From: Photobacterium swingsii
GTDB taxonomy: Bacteria > Pseudomonadota > Gammaproteobacteria > Enterobacterales > Vibrionaceae
Direction of reading: 5' to 3'
Assembly: GCF_024346715.1 (NCBI RefSeq)
Contig: NZ_AP024852.1
Location: 1,736,001-1,800,000, forward strand
DNA length: 64,000 nucleotides
The translations under genes and the position numbers were made by a program. The notes below the pieces were generated by a model. The model was not told the DNA's origin. It ran no database searches and saw nothing but the letters and a program-made list of their open reading frames with translations. Of the stretch, positions 33,309-41,605 are shown one piece after another (the stretch's first letter is position 1; each line of letters opens with the position of its first letter).

Positions 33309-34706
33309 ATGGTGAAGCCACAGAAAGCGCTTACGGTATTTGAATTTGATTTTGTCGCTAAGGCGATAAAAGCGGGATCCGATACCAGCCATCCTAATGT
33401 TCATAAAGTGACGGCGAAAAGTTACGATTACTTGAAGCAGATTTGTTTAGGCGATAAAAGTGATCGTAAGTTATTTAAGCTGCGCAGTATTGATGGGATG
33501 GAAGTCTTGCAAGTGCAAAACTATGCCGGTGTCATATTCACGCCAGACAAGACGCAAATTGAAGTACTGCCTAAAATTGGACGGTATTTGGATGCTGGCG
33601 AACAGGGTATTCAGCAGGCGCGCCAATCTTTAATCACTATGCTTAGAGCATTGAAGGGCTTTGAGCATGTACAAACTGCGAGTGCGAATATTGCAGCGGA
33701 AAAGATGCCTTTGCTTGAAGTGTTCATTACGCAATTTCTGCAATCGGTGAATTACCTTGTTAAGCGGGGACTACGCAGTGATTATGCGCGCCGAGAAGAC
33801 AATTTAACCTTCCTGAAAGGTAAGCTGAATATAGGCAAGCAACTGCGTCATAATTTAGTGGATAAGCATAAGCTGTATTGTGAGTACGATGAGTTTTTAC
33901 TGGATCGCCCTGCAAATCGGCTATTGCATGCGGCATTAAATAAAGTGAAAACGCTCACGCGAAGCGCCTCTAATCAGAAGCTACTGCAAGAACTTGTGCT
34001 TGTTTTTCATGACATCCCCAAAAGTCAGGATCACCAAACGGACTTTAATAAGTTAAAGCTGGATAGGAGTATGGGCCACTACCAGGTGCCTATACAGTGG
34101 TGTCAGCTGATATTGAATGGTTACTCGCCGCAAAGTATGAAAGGGGCAACTCATGCGGCATCTTTGTTATTCCCGATGGAGAAAGTGTTTGAAGACTACG
34201 TGGCGAAAACACTAAAGGATCAGCTTGCCAATAACGGGTCGGGCTTACAGTTAGAAACACAGGCGACAGGTAAGCATTTAGCGGTTTATCAAGGGAAAGG
34301 TAAGTTCAGTCTCCGCCCAGATTTGATGATTAAACAGGGTGGACGCAATAGAGTCGTACTTGATACGAAATGGAAGCTGCTCGATAGTGATGTCTATAAC
34401 GCTAATATTTCTCAGTCTGATATTTACCAGATGTTTGCTTATGCGAAAAAATACTTAAGCCAAGGCGGTGATCTTCAACAAGACAGAGAACTTCAACAAG
34501 GTAAAGATGTCGTGTTGATCTATCCCATGCAGCCTCATTTTCAACAAGCATTGCCAGATCGTTTTGATTTGGATGATGGTCATCGACTCTGGGTTGTGCC
34601 GTTCGACATCGTGTCGAAGAAAAGCCAATGCCATTGGGCGGATGCACTACGGCACAGTGATGAAGGTGAGATATTTAATCTGTTAGTTGCCAGTGCTCAA
34701 TTATAA
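33309..34706 (+). CDS. mcrC: McrC nuclease subunit of McrBC, 465 aa
   Basis: Starts three bases after mcrB. The N-terminus resembles McrC DUF domains (LFKLRSIDGMEVLQVQNYAGVIFTP). The C-terminal PD-(D/E)xK nuclease core is visible: LRPDLM with D338, then VVLDTKWKLL with D352 and K354. Central helices (YARREDNLTFLKGKLN, FLLDRPANRLLHAAL) are typical. It needs McrB to translocate and cut. No methyltransferase is nearby, as expected for a type IV system. A terminator follows. Confidence 0.93.
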   Translation: MVKPQKALTVFEFDFVAKAIKAGSDTSHPNVHKVTAKSYDYLKQICLGDKSDRKLFKLRSIDGMEVLQVQNYAGVIFTPDKTQIEVLPKIGRYLDAGEQGIQQARQSLITMLRALKGFEHVQTASANIAAEKMPLLEVFITQFLQSVNYLVKRGLRSDYARREDNLTFLKGKLNIGKQLRHNLVDKHKLYCEYDEFLLDRPANRLLHAALNKVKTLTRSASNQKLLQELVLVFHDIPKSQDHQTDFNKLKLDRSMGHYQVPIQWCQLILNGYSPQSMKGATHAASLLFPMEKVFEDYVAKTLKDQLANNGSGLQLETQATGKHLAVYQGKGKFSLRPDLMIKQGGRNRVVLDTKWKLLDSDVYNANISQSDIYQMFAYAKKYLSQGGDLQQDRELQQGKDVVLIYPMQPHFQQALPDRFDLDDGHRLWVVPFDIVSKKSQCHWADALRHSDEGEIFNLLVASAQL

Positions 34707-34717
34707 ACTCTGAACAT

Positions 34718-34748
34718 ACAAAGCGAGGGGGATGGCGTCTCGCTTTGT
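34718..34748 (+). terminator. terminator after mcrC
   Basis: ACAAAGCGAG / CTCGCTTTGT with an 11-base loop, followed by CTTCTTT. Confidence 0.8.
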
Positions 34749-34812
34749 CTTCTTTATTCTGATTATCTTGGGGTAGTTTTACCAAAGCTGTTTGCCTAGA
34801 ACAGGTACTATT

Positions 34813-35703
34813 CTACACCTCAACACGTCGCCCTGTTGGTAAGTGCTCTAGTTTATCGCCAAGCACTTCTTTAAGTAGCCCGAATGCTTTCATGCCGGTG
34901 CAATGCCCAGTGTAGAGTTTGTCTATAGGGTAGGCGAGTAGCTGGCGTCCAATGTTTCGAATATCTTCTTTTGAACCACCAATACTATTGAATACAGGCA
35001 AACCCACTAAATGAAAACCACCTATAACGGCTTTAATACGGGTATTAGGAAAGCATGTGACCGCTGTATCAACCATGTTTAGCACCCCATTGTGTGCACA
35101 CCCAGTAAAGACAACCAATCCATCATCCTCTTTAACCACCATCATGAGTTCATGATCAAAATTATCGAGCTGGCAGCCGTGCTCTGATTCGGTGTACAGG
35201 TATTGATTCCCCTTTGGCTGAGGGTACTGTTGATTGATATTCGTGAGCAAAAATATATTCGGCAGTATTTCTGTGTCGTCTTGAATCAACTCAAGCTGGG
35301 TATTCTTTTTTCCGGGTAAGTCTTTGTCGGATAGGCCTTTATCGAATAACATTGTGTCGAGCAAGCCTTTGTCGATGCCAACATTACTGCTAAAGCCGAA
35401 GGTTTTAAAACGATAATCTTGGCTTTTACACGATCTAAAATAAACTGGTGCAGTTGTATTACGATCTATGAAGTGGCTGACACCGTTGCAGTGATCGTGA
35501 TGGCGATGAGAGATAGCCACAGCATCGATATCTTGAATGCGAATGTTCAGTTTGGCGGCATTATCGCAAAAAGTCTGACCGCTGCCCGCATCAAATAAGA
35601 TCTGTTTACCCATAGTCTTAAGGTGGATTGCTAACCCACGCTCAACGCCTAAGTCAGGTCTATCTTCTAAGCGGGAATTGTCGACTAATGCTGTAACTAT
35701 CAT
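34813..35703 (-). CDS. metallo-beta-lactamase-fold hydrolase (COG1237-like), 296 aa
   Basis: MBL-fold metal ligands: AISHRHHDHCNG (HxHxDH, about 65-76), GCAHNGVLN (about 200) and TGHCTGMKAFG near the end; LFDAGSG is the first strand motif. The GCAHxG...TGHCTG pattern belongs to the COG1237 group related to dihydropterin/aminobenzene phosphate synthases, which act on small molecules. The substrate is unknown. An insert with DKGL-type repeats lies at about 105-130. It starts 12 bases downstream of the MFS gene and would be co-transcribed; AAGGA precedes the ATG. Confidence 0.87.
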   Translation of the reverse strand: MIVTALVDNSRLEDRPDLGVERGLAIHLKTMGKQILFDAGSGQTFCDNAAKLNIRIQDIDAVAISHRHHDHCNGVSHFIDRNTTAPVYFRSCKSQDYRFKTFGFSSNVGIDKGLLDTMLFDKGLSDKDLPGKKNTQLELIQDDTEILPNIFLLTNINQQYPQPKGNQYLYTESEHGCQLDNFDHELMMVVKEDDGLVVFTGCAHNGVLNMVDTAVTCFPNTRIKAVIGGFHLVGLPVFNSIGGSKEDIRNIGRQLLAYPIDKLYTGHCTGMKAFGLLKEVLGDKLEHLPTGRRVEV

Positions 35704-35715
35704 AACGTCCTTCTA

Positions 35716-36963
35716 CTATTTAGAGTTAGCTGATTGAGGTTTATCGCTAGAGTGTGTCTCTTTGCCGCTATTCCTCCACCACAGAATGGGCGTTAGCATG
35801 ATTAAAGCGGTAGCAACAGTGATAACTTGAGTAAAATCAGGGGATAAATCTGAACCTAAGGTTATCAGAGTACTACTTATGGTACTACCAAGCCCAACAG
35901 AAAAGTGTTGAACTGCGCCTTGAAGACCAATCATTTTTACTCGGTCATTCACAGTCAGAGAGCTGATGAGTTCAGTGGTAATGATCAAGGTTCTGGCCGA
36001 GCTTGCAATAACAAATACGATGAAGGTTATCGCAGCATAAACAACCTCTAAAGTGCTAAAACCAAGATGAATGGCAACCAACATGGCGATAGACAGTAAG
36101 GTAATCACATGGCTAATGGAACGGTTTTGCAAAGAGACTCTGGCATAAGCCTGAATCGCTAGAAAAGAGCCAATTCCGCTAACGGTATAGCACCAGCTAA
36201 GCAGTGAGTCTGGAATATTGAGTGTGGTAATTAACATCACAGGGTATTGCGTCGAAACAATGAAAGTGCTCACCACAGCGCTAGTGATAATAAGTAGAGC
36301 AAAGCGCAAAGCCTTGTGAGTCGCTGGTGGCTCGGACGTTGAAAGTGCAGGCGCTAGTGAGGCTGTGGATTCTGCTCCTGCTGAATCCTGGTAATGGTGG
36401 TAAAGCGAAAATAAGATTAAAAGGCAGATAAACCCACCACCAAGCAGCTGAAAACCTAGCTGCCAGTTTGTTGCTGATGTTGCGGATAAAAGCAGAGGTA
36501 CGCCGAGCGCCAGTGCCAAAGGGAATGCACTAAGCAGGACGGCGGTGTTTTTCCTCTTACTCTGCTTACTCGTCGCTAAGAGCATAAAGTTCAAGTTTAT
36601 AACAGCCAACGCACCGCCAAATACCCCAGTAATAGCACGAGCTAACAGTATTAAGCCGAAGTCATTTAAGACTGGTGTGAGCAGCGTTGTGAGTGTTATT
36701 CCGACTAATAAGGCAATCAGTCGTATTAACTCCTTATGTGCACTTTTTGCCCCCTTGACTCTTAAGCATATTGCCGCTGCTGCGAGCGCATAGGCTGAAG
36801 TCAGGTAGCCCGCTTGAGCACTGGATGTTCCTGTGTCTAATGCGATTGATGCACTAAACGGAACAATGATCAGCATATCGACAGCAATTAAAAAGTGTAG
36901 TGAAAAACAGCAAAGAATGAGGCTTATATCACTCACTTTCAGTCTGTTAAGTAGTATTTTCAT
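35716..36963 (-). CDS. MFS transporter, 415 aa
   Basis: Twelve predicted helices in two halves with a cytoplasmic loop near 195-220 rich in Ser/Ala/Pro. The DHA1-type start (IAVDMLIIVPFSASIALDTGTS) and helix 2-3 region AGYLTSAYALAAA fit MFS drug or sugar-efflux transporters. First gene of a two-gene operon with the MBL hydrolase. It is divergent from a LysR regulator with about 100 bp between start codons, the usual arrangement for a LysR-controlled efflux/detoxification operon. Substrate unknown. Confidence 0.87.
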   Translation of the reverse strand: MKILLNRLKVSDISLILCCFSLHFLIAVDMLIIVPFSASIALDTGTSSAQAGYLTSAYALAAAAICLRVKGAKSAHKELIRLIALLVGITLTTLLTPVLNDFGLILLARAITGVFGGALAVINLNFMLLATSKQSKRKNTAVLLSAFPLALALGVPLLLSATSATNWQLGFQLLGGGFICLLILFSLYHHYQDSAGAESTASLAPALSTSEPPATHKALRFALLIITSAVVSTFIVSTQYPVMLITTLNIPDSLLSWCYTVSGIGSFLAIQAYARVSLQNRSISHVITLLSIAMLVAIHLGFSTLEVVYAAITFIVFVIASSARTLIITTELISSLTVNDRVKMIGLQGAVQHFSVGLGSTISSTLITLGSDLSPDFTQVITVATALIMLTPILWWRNSGKETHSSDKPQSANSK

Positions 36964-37061
36964 GGTTGCTTCTTATCAAGAGAAAGCAACAATTGTAGGC
37001 GTTAATTTTGTGGGATAAAGTCACCTAAATAGGTTTGATAATCCTAAAAAATGGGATAGTT

Positions 37062-37958
37062 ATGATTGACCAAATCGATCAGCAGTGGCTGAGAAGCTTT
37101 CACTGCGTGTATGAAAATAACAGTTTTAAACAAGCTGCAGAGTACCTTGGTATGCCAACTTCCAATGTTAGCCGCCACGTTGCACTACTTGAAGAGCAAC
37201 TAAATGTACGCTTGCTAAATCGAACAACACGTCGTGTCACACCAACAGAGTTTGGTGAGCAACTCTATGGCTCAACCATTAACTTGATGGGTGCCTTGAA
37301 TGATGCATTTAAGGAAATCAGTTATCACGCTCAAGCGGTATCTGGGCAGCTTAAAGTCCTAATGCCGGATATTCCTATGCTTGCCGATGCGGCTGTCTCA
37401 TTTTGTCTCCAATACCCAGAAATCTCCTTCTTGTGTGAAACAAGCCTGAGCCCAAAAGAAGATTTACTTGATGGCTATGATTTGGTTGTAACCTTCAACC
37501 GAGGGAAGTTAGCGGACAGCGGCTGGATAGCAAAAGAGATTATGCGCTACCCAAGTGTCGTTGTCGCAGCCCCGAGTGTTATTGAGCGCTACGGGCGGCC
37601 GCACAAGCTTGCAGAGTTAAGTCAATTACCCTGCATTACCAGCCTAACAGCATTAAATGGTGTTCCTTGGGTATTTAAAGACAACACAGGCCAACATCTT
37701 CATCAGCATGTTAAGTCATCATTTAAGGTCAACAGTGGCACCATGGCAAGATCTGCGGCTTTGGCTGGGATTGGTTTTTCAATCTTACCGCAGTGGTCAT
37801 GTGCTGCTGAAATCAGTGCGGGTTTACTGAAAAAAGTTGAACTAGAAGCACAACCGGAAGACTTGGTGTTATATGCGTTTCATGCAGGGCGTAAACATTT
37901 GGCGACTAAGATCTCTTTGTTCGTTGAGTGCTTACAACAAGCACTGAATAACGGTTGA
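37062..37958 (+). CDS. LysR family transcriptional regulator, 298 aa
   Basis: N-terminal winged HTH (WLRSFHCVYENNSFKQAAEYLGMPTSNVSRHVALLEEQLNVRL split over residues 9-52), then a periplasmic-binding-like effector domain. Its style (NRTTRRVTPTEFG) resembles the CrgA/AaeR-like LysR subgroup. I start at the ATG at 37062, which gives the usual family length, rather than the TTG at 37035. Divergent from the MFS-MBL operon, which it probably regulates through the shared 98-bp promoter region. Confidence 0.88.
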   Translation: MIDQIDQQWLRSFHCVYENNSFKQAAEYLGMPTSNVSRHVALLEEQLNVRLLNRTTRRVTPTEFGEQLYGSTINLMGALNDAFKEISYHAQAVSGQLKVLMPDIPMLADAAVSFCLQYPEISFLCETSLSPKEDLLDGYDLVVTFNRGKLADSGWIAKEIMRYPSVVVAAPSVIERYGRPHKLAELSQLPCITSLTALNGVPWVFKDNTGQHLHQHVKSSFKVNSGTMARSAALAGIGFSILPQWSCAAEISAGLLKKVELEAQPEDLVLYAFHAGRKHLATKISLFVECLQQALNNG

Positions 37959-38061
37959 TTATTACTGTGCTGTAATAATGTTTGTCATTTCGATGGGATT
38001 ATCACAGTCTGAATTTGCACTTACACTTGCCGCCATCAATTAAGTCTGTGAGCGCGAAGTT

Positions 38062-38592
38062 ATGAAACAAACATTCAACCTATTTCGACATGTCAGCTGG
38101 ATCGCAATCATTTGTTCTATGCTGGCTTCATCTCTGCTGTTTGTGATGGGGGCGGCGAAAACCTATTCGGCTTTTGCTGTTTTCGCCCTTAGCAAAACAC
38201 CACCGGCAAGCTTAGCGCACTTAGACACCGCTGATATTGCCATTTCATATTTGATTAAATCGCTTGATACTTTCCTTGTCGCTTTAGTGTTATTCATTTT
38301 TGCTCATGGTGTTTACACGCTGTTTATCGCTAACAAAGAGGACGAAAACAAACAAATTAAAGTCCTTCGTTGGATAAAAACACCGAACATCGGCCACCTA
38401 AAAAACATATTGGCTGAAGCGATTATTGTGATTTTATTTGTGAAGTTTTTGGAGTTAGTCTTAATCAACTTCGATAGCATTAGTTGGGATATTTTAGTGC
38501 TGCCAACATCGATATTGTTACTTAGCGTAGGTTTGAAATATTTAGGGCTAGGGCAGGTCGAAAATCATAAAAATGCACATAAAGATAACTAG
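38062..38592 (+). CDS. YqhA family (UPF0114) membrane protein, 176 aa
   Basis: Three to four hydrophobic helices (about 12-35, 65-90, 120-140, 145-165). AISYLIKSLDTFLVALVLFIFAHGVYTLF matches the UPF0114/YqhA core. Integral inner-membrane protein of unknown role. Short spacer from the preceding LysR gene, but on its own promoter as far as can be seen. Confidence 0.85.
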   Translation: MKQTFNLFRHVSWIAIICSMLASSLLFVMGAAKTYSAFAVFALSKTPPASLAHLDTADIAISYLIKSLDTFLVALVLFIFAHGVYTLFIANKEDENKQIKVLRWIKTPNIGHLKNILAEAIIVILFVKFLELVLINFDSISWDILVLPTSILLLSVGLKYLGLGQVENHKNAHKDN

Positions 38593-38610
38593 AATAAGGA
38601 AGAATCAGCT

Positions 38611-38634
38611 CAATATGATGGGGCCGTCATATTG
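38611..38634 (+). terminator. hairpin after the YqhA gene
   Basis: CAATATGA / TCATATTG with an eight-base G/C-rich loop. No U-tract follows, so the assignment is tentative. Confidence 0.45.
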
Positions 38635-38721
38635 AGCGTGATGTAAGATTCTCTGTTTACTTAATGCTAGCATTCGCCTTAAAAGAAGATTGCTGTGCTG
38701 CCTTATTGGGCTTTACAGCCG

Positions 38722-38904
38722 TTAAAATGTATCGGCGAGTAAGTCGATTAATTCACCCTCTGTTGTTGGCATTTTAGCAAGCTCAATAACAGACGAGGCA
38801 CCGCCTTTGAGCATGTAAGCCTTGGTTGTGCAGTGATCGTGGTGGAACCATTTACCGTTAACACAAACATCCGTGTAGCATCGCGAGTCTTGTTTTAATG
38901 TCAT
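38722..38904 (-). CDS. small hypothetical protein, 60 aa
   Basis: A Cys/His-containing N-terminus (RCYTDVCVNGKWFHHDHCTTKAY broken over residues 8-30) may bind metal; the C-terminus is an acidic helix (TTEGELIDLLADTF). AGAGGTT lies at good distance before the ATG. The gene does not overlap others. Family not recognised. Confidence 0.6.
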   Translation of the reverse strand: MTLKQDSRCYTDVCVNGKWFHHDHCTTKAYMLKGGASSVIELAKMPTTEGELIDLLADTF

Positions 38905-39089
38905 ATTTTTAACCTCTGTTGATTGTTAACGCATTATTAACATGCCTCAAGGTTACTCATTATTAAAATGATGTAGATCAATACAGATAATGTTTACCAC
39001 TATTGTGTTATGGGATTTGGTGGTTAGTGTGATCTAAATGTTGCTCTATGACTGGGTTGTAATCACTGCTTCTTATCGAATATTGAGTT

Positions 39090-39206
39090 AACAGCGGAAC
39101 TTTAGTGAACGGACTAATAGGACAATAAGGTTACTTTTTTTCATACCACATAGCAGCTAAGTCTTCGAAAGAGCACTTGAATACTCATTCAGGTGCTCTT
39201 TTTTTG
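39090..39206 (+). ncRNA. candidate small RNA ending at an orphan terminator
   Basis: A strong intrinsic terminator at 39171-39205 on the + strand has no ORF upstream on that strand since the hairpin after 38592. The leftward gene at 38722 transcribes away. This implies a short transcript starting somewhere in 38950-39120. The 5' boundary given is a guess. Alternatively it is a leader or attenuator of the WYL regulator operon. Confidence 0.4.
39171..39205 (+). terminator. strong rho-independent terminator upstream of the WYL gene
   Basis: GAGCACTTGAA / TTCAGGTGCTC (one G-U pair), six-base loop, followed by seven T residues. Confidence 0.88.
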
Positions 39207-39359
39207 TTTGAGCTACAGAACTCAATTTACAGAATGGTGTTTTGTTTAATTTTTAAATATGTATAATATGCGTCACATTATGTCGCATCAATAATGATAA
39301 TAATCATAACAACAACGACATAGCGTTATTTTGCATTGTGATAAGAGTGATTGAACAGT

Positions 39360-40313
39360 ATGGCGAAAAGAGCAAGCACTCAAGAATCGGTAGCCTTGGC
39401 GTTTGAATTACTGAAGCGCATTCCACGCTCACGGAAGGTAACGGCCAGTGAACTGCGCGATCAATTAGAGAGTGTCGGGATCGTTAGAGACATTCGATCG
39501 ATACAACGTAACTTAGAAACATTGTGCGAGCATTTTAATATCACTCGCGATGAACGTAGTAAGCCTTATGGCTATTCATGGAATAAGTGTGGGGAAGGGT
39601 TAGCACTGCCGAACTTGAGTTCTCATGAAGCTTTGCTATTGAGCATGGCAGAAGACTACTTAGCGAACTTGTTACCAGCAAATGTCATGTCATCGTTAGA
39701 CGGCTTTTTTGCTGAAGCAAGACATAAGCTCAATCCTAGTTGCGATAACAGCAAAGACAGAAACTGGTTGAAAAAGGTAAGGGTTGTTAGTGAAACCCAG
39801 CCATTATTGCCTCCAAAGCTGGATGATGGTGTTTTTAAAGCTGTGAGTGAAGGCTTGTACAACGATAGGTTATTGAACCTGGAATACCATAATGCGCGTC
39901 AGCAAACACGCACTGCGCTTGTGATGCCGCTGGGACTGGCGCAGCAAGGTTGCCGAATGTATTTAGTTTGTCGATTTGATGGTTACGACAATGAACGCGC
40001 TTTGGCTTTGCATCGAATCAGTAAGGCTGTGGTTTCTTCATTTGGTTTTGAACGCCCTAAAGACTTTCAATTGAGCCAGTATGATGCTGATGGACGGTTT
40101 GGCTTTGGGGAAGGAGATAAATGTAAAGTGACATTTAATATCACTAAACAAGCGGGGTTTCATTTATTAGAAACGCCATTGTCACACGATCAAATAATAG
40201 AAGAAAACGAGCAGGATTATTTTATTACCGCAACAGTCATTGATTCACTCAGGTTGAAAATGTGGGTGAGAGGCTTTGGTGATGATATTTGGAATGTAAG
40301 TTACGAGAAATAA
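39360..40313 (+). CDS. WYL-domain transcriptional regulator, 317 aa
   Basis: N-terminal winged HTH (about 5-70; KVTASELRDQLESVGIVRDIRSIQRNLETLCEHF), WYL domain (about 155-225; LNLEYHNARQQTRTALVMPLGLAQQGCRMYLVCRFDG) and a C-terminal WCX-like extension (DKCKVTFNITKQAGFHLLE, LRLKMWVRGFGDDIW). WYL regulators often sense nucleic-acid or nucleotide ligands and repress phage-defence operons. It precedes the five-gene operon at 40477-44856 in the same direction, with a 163-bp gap likely holding the controlled promoter. I start at the ATG at 39360; a TTG lies nine bases earlier. Confidence 0.9.
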   Translation: MAKRASTQESVALAFELLKRIPRSRKVTASELRDQLESVGIVRDIRSIQRNLETLCEHFNITRDERSKPYGYSWNKCGEGLALPNLSSHEALLLSMAEDYLANLLPANVMSSLDGFFAEARHKLNPSCDNSKDRNWLKKVRVVSETQPLLPPKLDDGVFKAVSEGLYNDRLLNLEYHNARQQTRTALVMPLGLAQQGCRMYLVCRFDGYDNERALALHRISKAVVSSFGFERPKDFQLSQYDADGRFGFGEGDKCKVTFNITKQAGFHLLETPLSHDQIIEENEQDYFITATVIDSLRLKMWVRGFGDDIWNVSYEK

Positions 40314-40476
40314 AAAGCACTTTATTTTAGTTTCAACAACATGAATAGAATGCCATTTACTGGCGAACTTTATTCGTGGCAGCGATTCCTAATATCTGAA
40401 ATAACTAAATTTTATTACTCTTTATATTAAGAGTGATTTTTCAGAAATATCAATAATTAGAGAGTAAGGACATAGT

Positions 40477-41547
40477 ATGGCATTACCATTCATTTTGGCT
40501 GGAGCTGCAGTTGCGGCCGCAGGTTTTGGTGCAAAGAAAGGGTATGACGGTTATCAAGATAAATCATTAGCGAATGATATTTTGGAATCAGCGAAAAGCG
40601 ATTACGAAAATGATAAAAAGTTATTCGACAAAGCAAATGAACGCACAACGAAAAGCCTTACTCAGTTGGGTGAACTGCAACTGAAAGTAGGCGAAGACTT
40701 TAAAGCGTTTCGTACTATTGCAGATAAGTTACTTGAAAAACTGAACCAATCGGGCTCGAAAGATATCAACATTGATTTCCCTCAGCACAAGCTAGATAAA
40801 ATTGATGGTTTGGCATTATCGACAACGGCTTACTTGGGTAAAGTTGCAGGGGCTGGTATTGGTGGTGCAGCCGCGGCTTACGCTGTTTACGGCGGTGTCA
40901 TGGCATTGGCTGCTGCGTCTACTGGTACGCCAATTGCTGCACTTTCTGGTGCCGCGGCCTATAACGCAACGATGGCTGCGATTGGTGGTGGTTCACTGGC
41001 TGCTGGCGGCTTTGGTATGGCAGGTGGTGCTATGGTATTGGGTGGCGTTGTTGCTGCACCAATTATGGCAATTGCGGGTTGGGCATTTGCTGCACATGCA
41101 GAAGAAGCACTAAGTGATGCTCGCAAAACGCGTGATGAAGTTGATGATGCTATCTCAAAAATGACCAAAGGCCGTAGCCAATTAAATAAGACACGTGGTT
41201 ATGTTGTTCAAATTAAAACCGAAACACAGCGTATCTATGAAGAATTCCAAAAATACTTTGATAGCTTAAAAGCGATGGATCATCTGATAAAAACGGGTGC
41301 GAACATTGACGCCTTTGGTGATGATCTTATTCAAATCATTCAGAATGGCTATCAAGTGGCTGCCATTTTAACCGATATTATTACTACGCCATTATTTAAG
41401 CCGAAGTGTGATAGCGCGGGTAAAGTGATTATTAAAGATAATGTTGTTCAAATCGAAACAGACAAAGATGGTATGCAGGTTATTAACGATGCTGCTATTG
41501 ATGAAACATTAGCGAAAGCGAAATTTGAATCAAAACAATTTGATTAA
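40477..41547 (+). CDS. alpha-helical membrane protein with long Gly/Ala hydrophobic domain, pore-former-like, 356 aa
   Basis: First gene of the WYL-linked operon. Layout: a short N-terminal hydrophobic segment (3-18), a long helix (about 30-95), a Gly/Ala-rich hydrophobic region at about 118-208 with glycine-zipper patterns (GAGIGGAAAAYAVYGG, GGGSLAAGGFGMAGGA), then another long amphipathic coiled-coil-like helix (about 210-285) and a small beta-like tail. Long helices bracketing a hydrophobic hairpin are the architecture of alpha-pore-forming proteins such as ClyA/Hbl/YaxAB. This is structural analogy only; I see no sequence match. No signal peptide, so it may act on the inner membrane from inside. 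A hairpin separates it from the next gene. Confidence 0.72.
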   Translation: MALPFILAGAAVAAAGFGAKKGYDGYQDKSLANDILESAKSDYENDKKLFDKANERTTKSLTQLGELQLKVGEDFKAFRTIADKLLEKLNQSGSKDINIDFPQHKLDKIDGLALSTTAYLGKVAGAGIGGAAAAYAVYGGVMALAAASTGTPIAALSGAAAYNATMAAIGGGSLAAGGFGMAGGAMVLGGVVAAPIMAIAGWAFAAHAEEALSDARKTRDEVDDAISKMTKGRSQLNKTRGYVVQIKTETQRIYEEFQKYFDSLKAMDHLIKTGANIDAFGDDLIQIIQNGYQVAAILTDIITTPLFKPKCDSAGKVIIKDNVVQIETDKDGMQVINDAAIDETLAKAKFESKQFD

Positions 41548-41556
41548 CAACCAATG

Positions 41557-41581
41557 AAAGGTGGCGGATAAGGCCACCTTT
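41557..41581 (+). terminator. intra-operon hairpin (attenuator-like)
   Basis: Perfect nine-base arms AAAGGTGGC / GCCACCTTT, seven-base loop, ten bases after the stop codon and 24 before the next ATG. The tail ATTGTCTC lacks a full U-tract, suggesting partial termination or RNA processing that would make gene 1 more abundant than genes 2-5. Confidence 0.55.
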
Positions 41582-41605
41582 ATTGTCTCTTGGAGTATGC
41601 GATTC

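Noticed and set aside
40802-41113. 103-codon frame within the Gly/Ala-rich membrane protein gene
   Set aside because: Out-of-frame reading of repetitive GCN/GGN codons.
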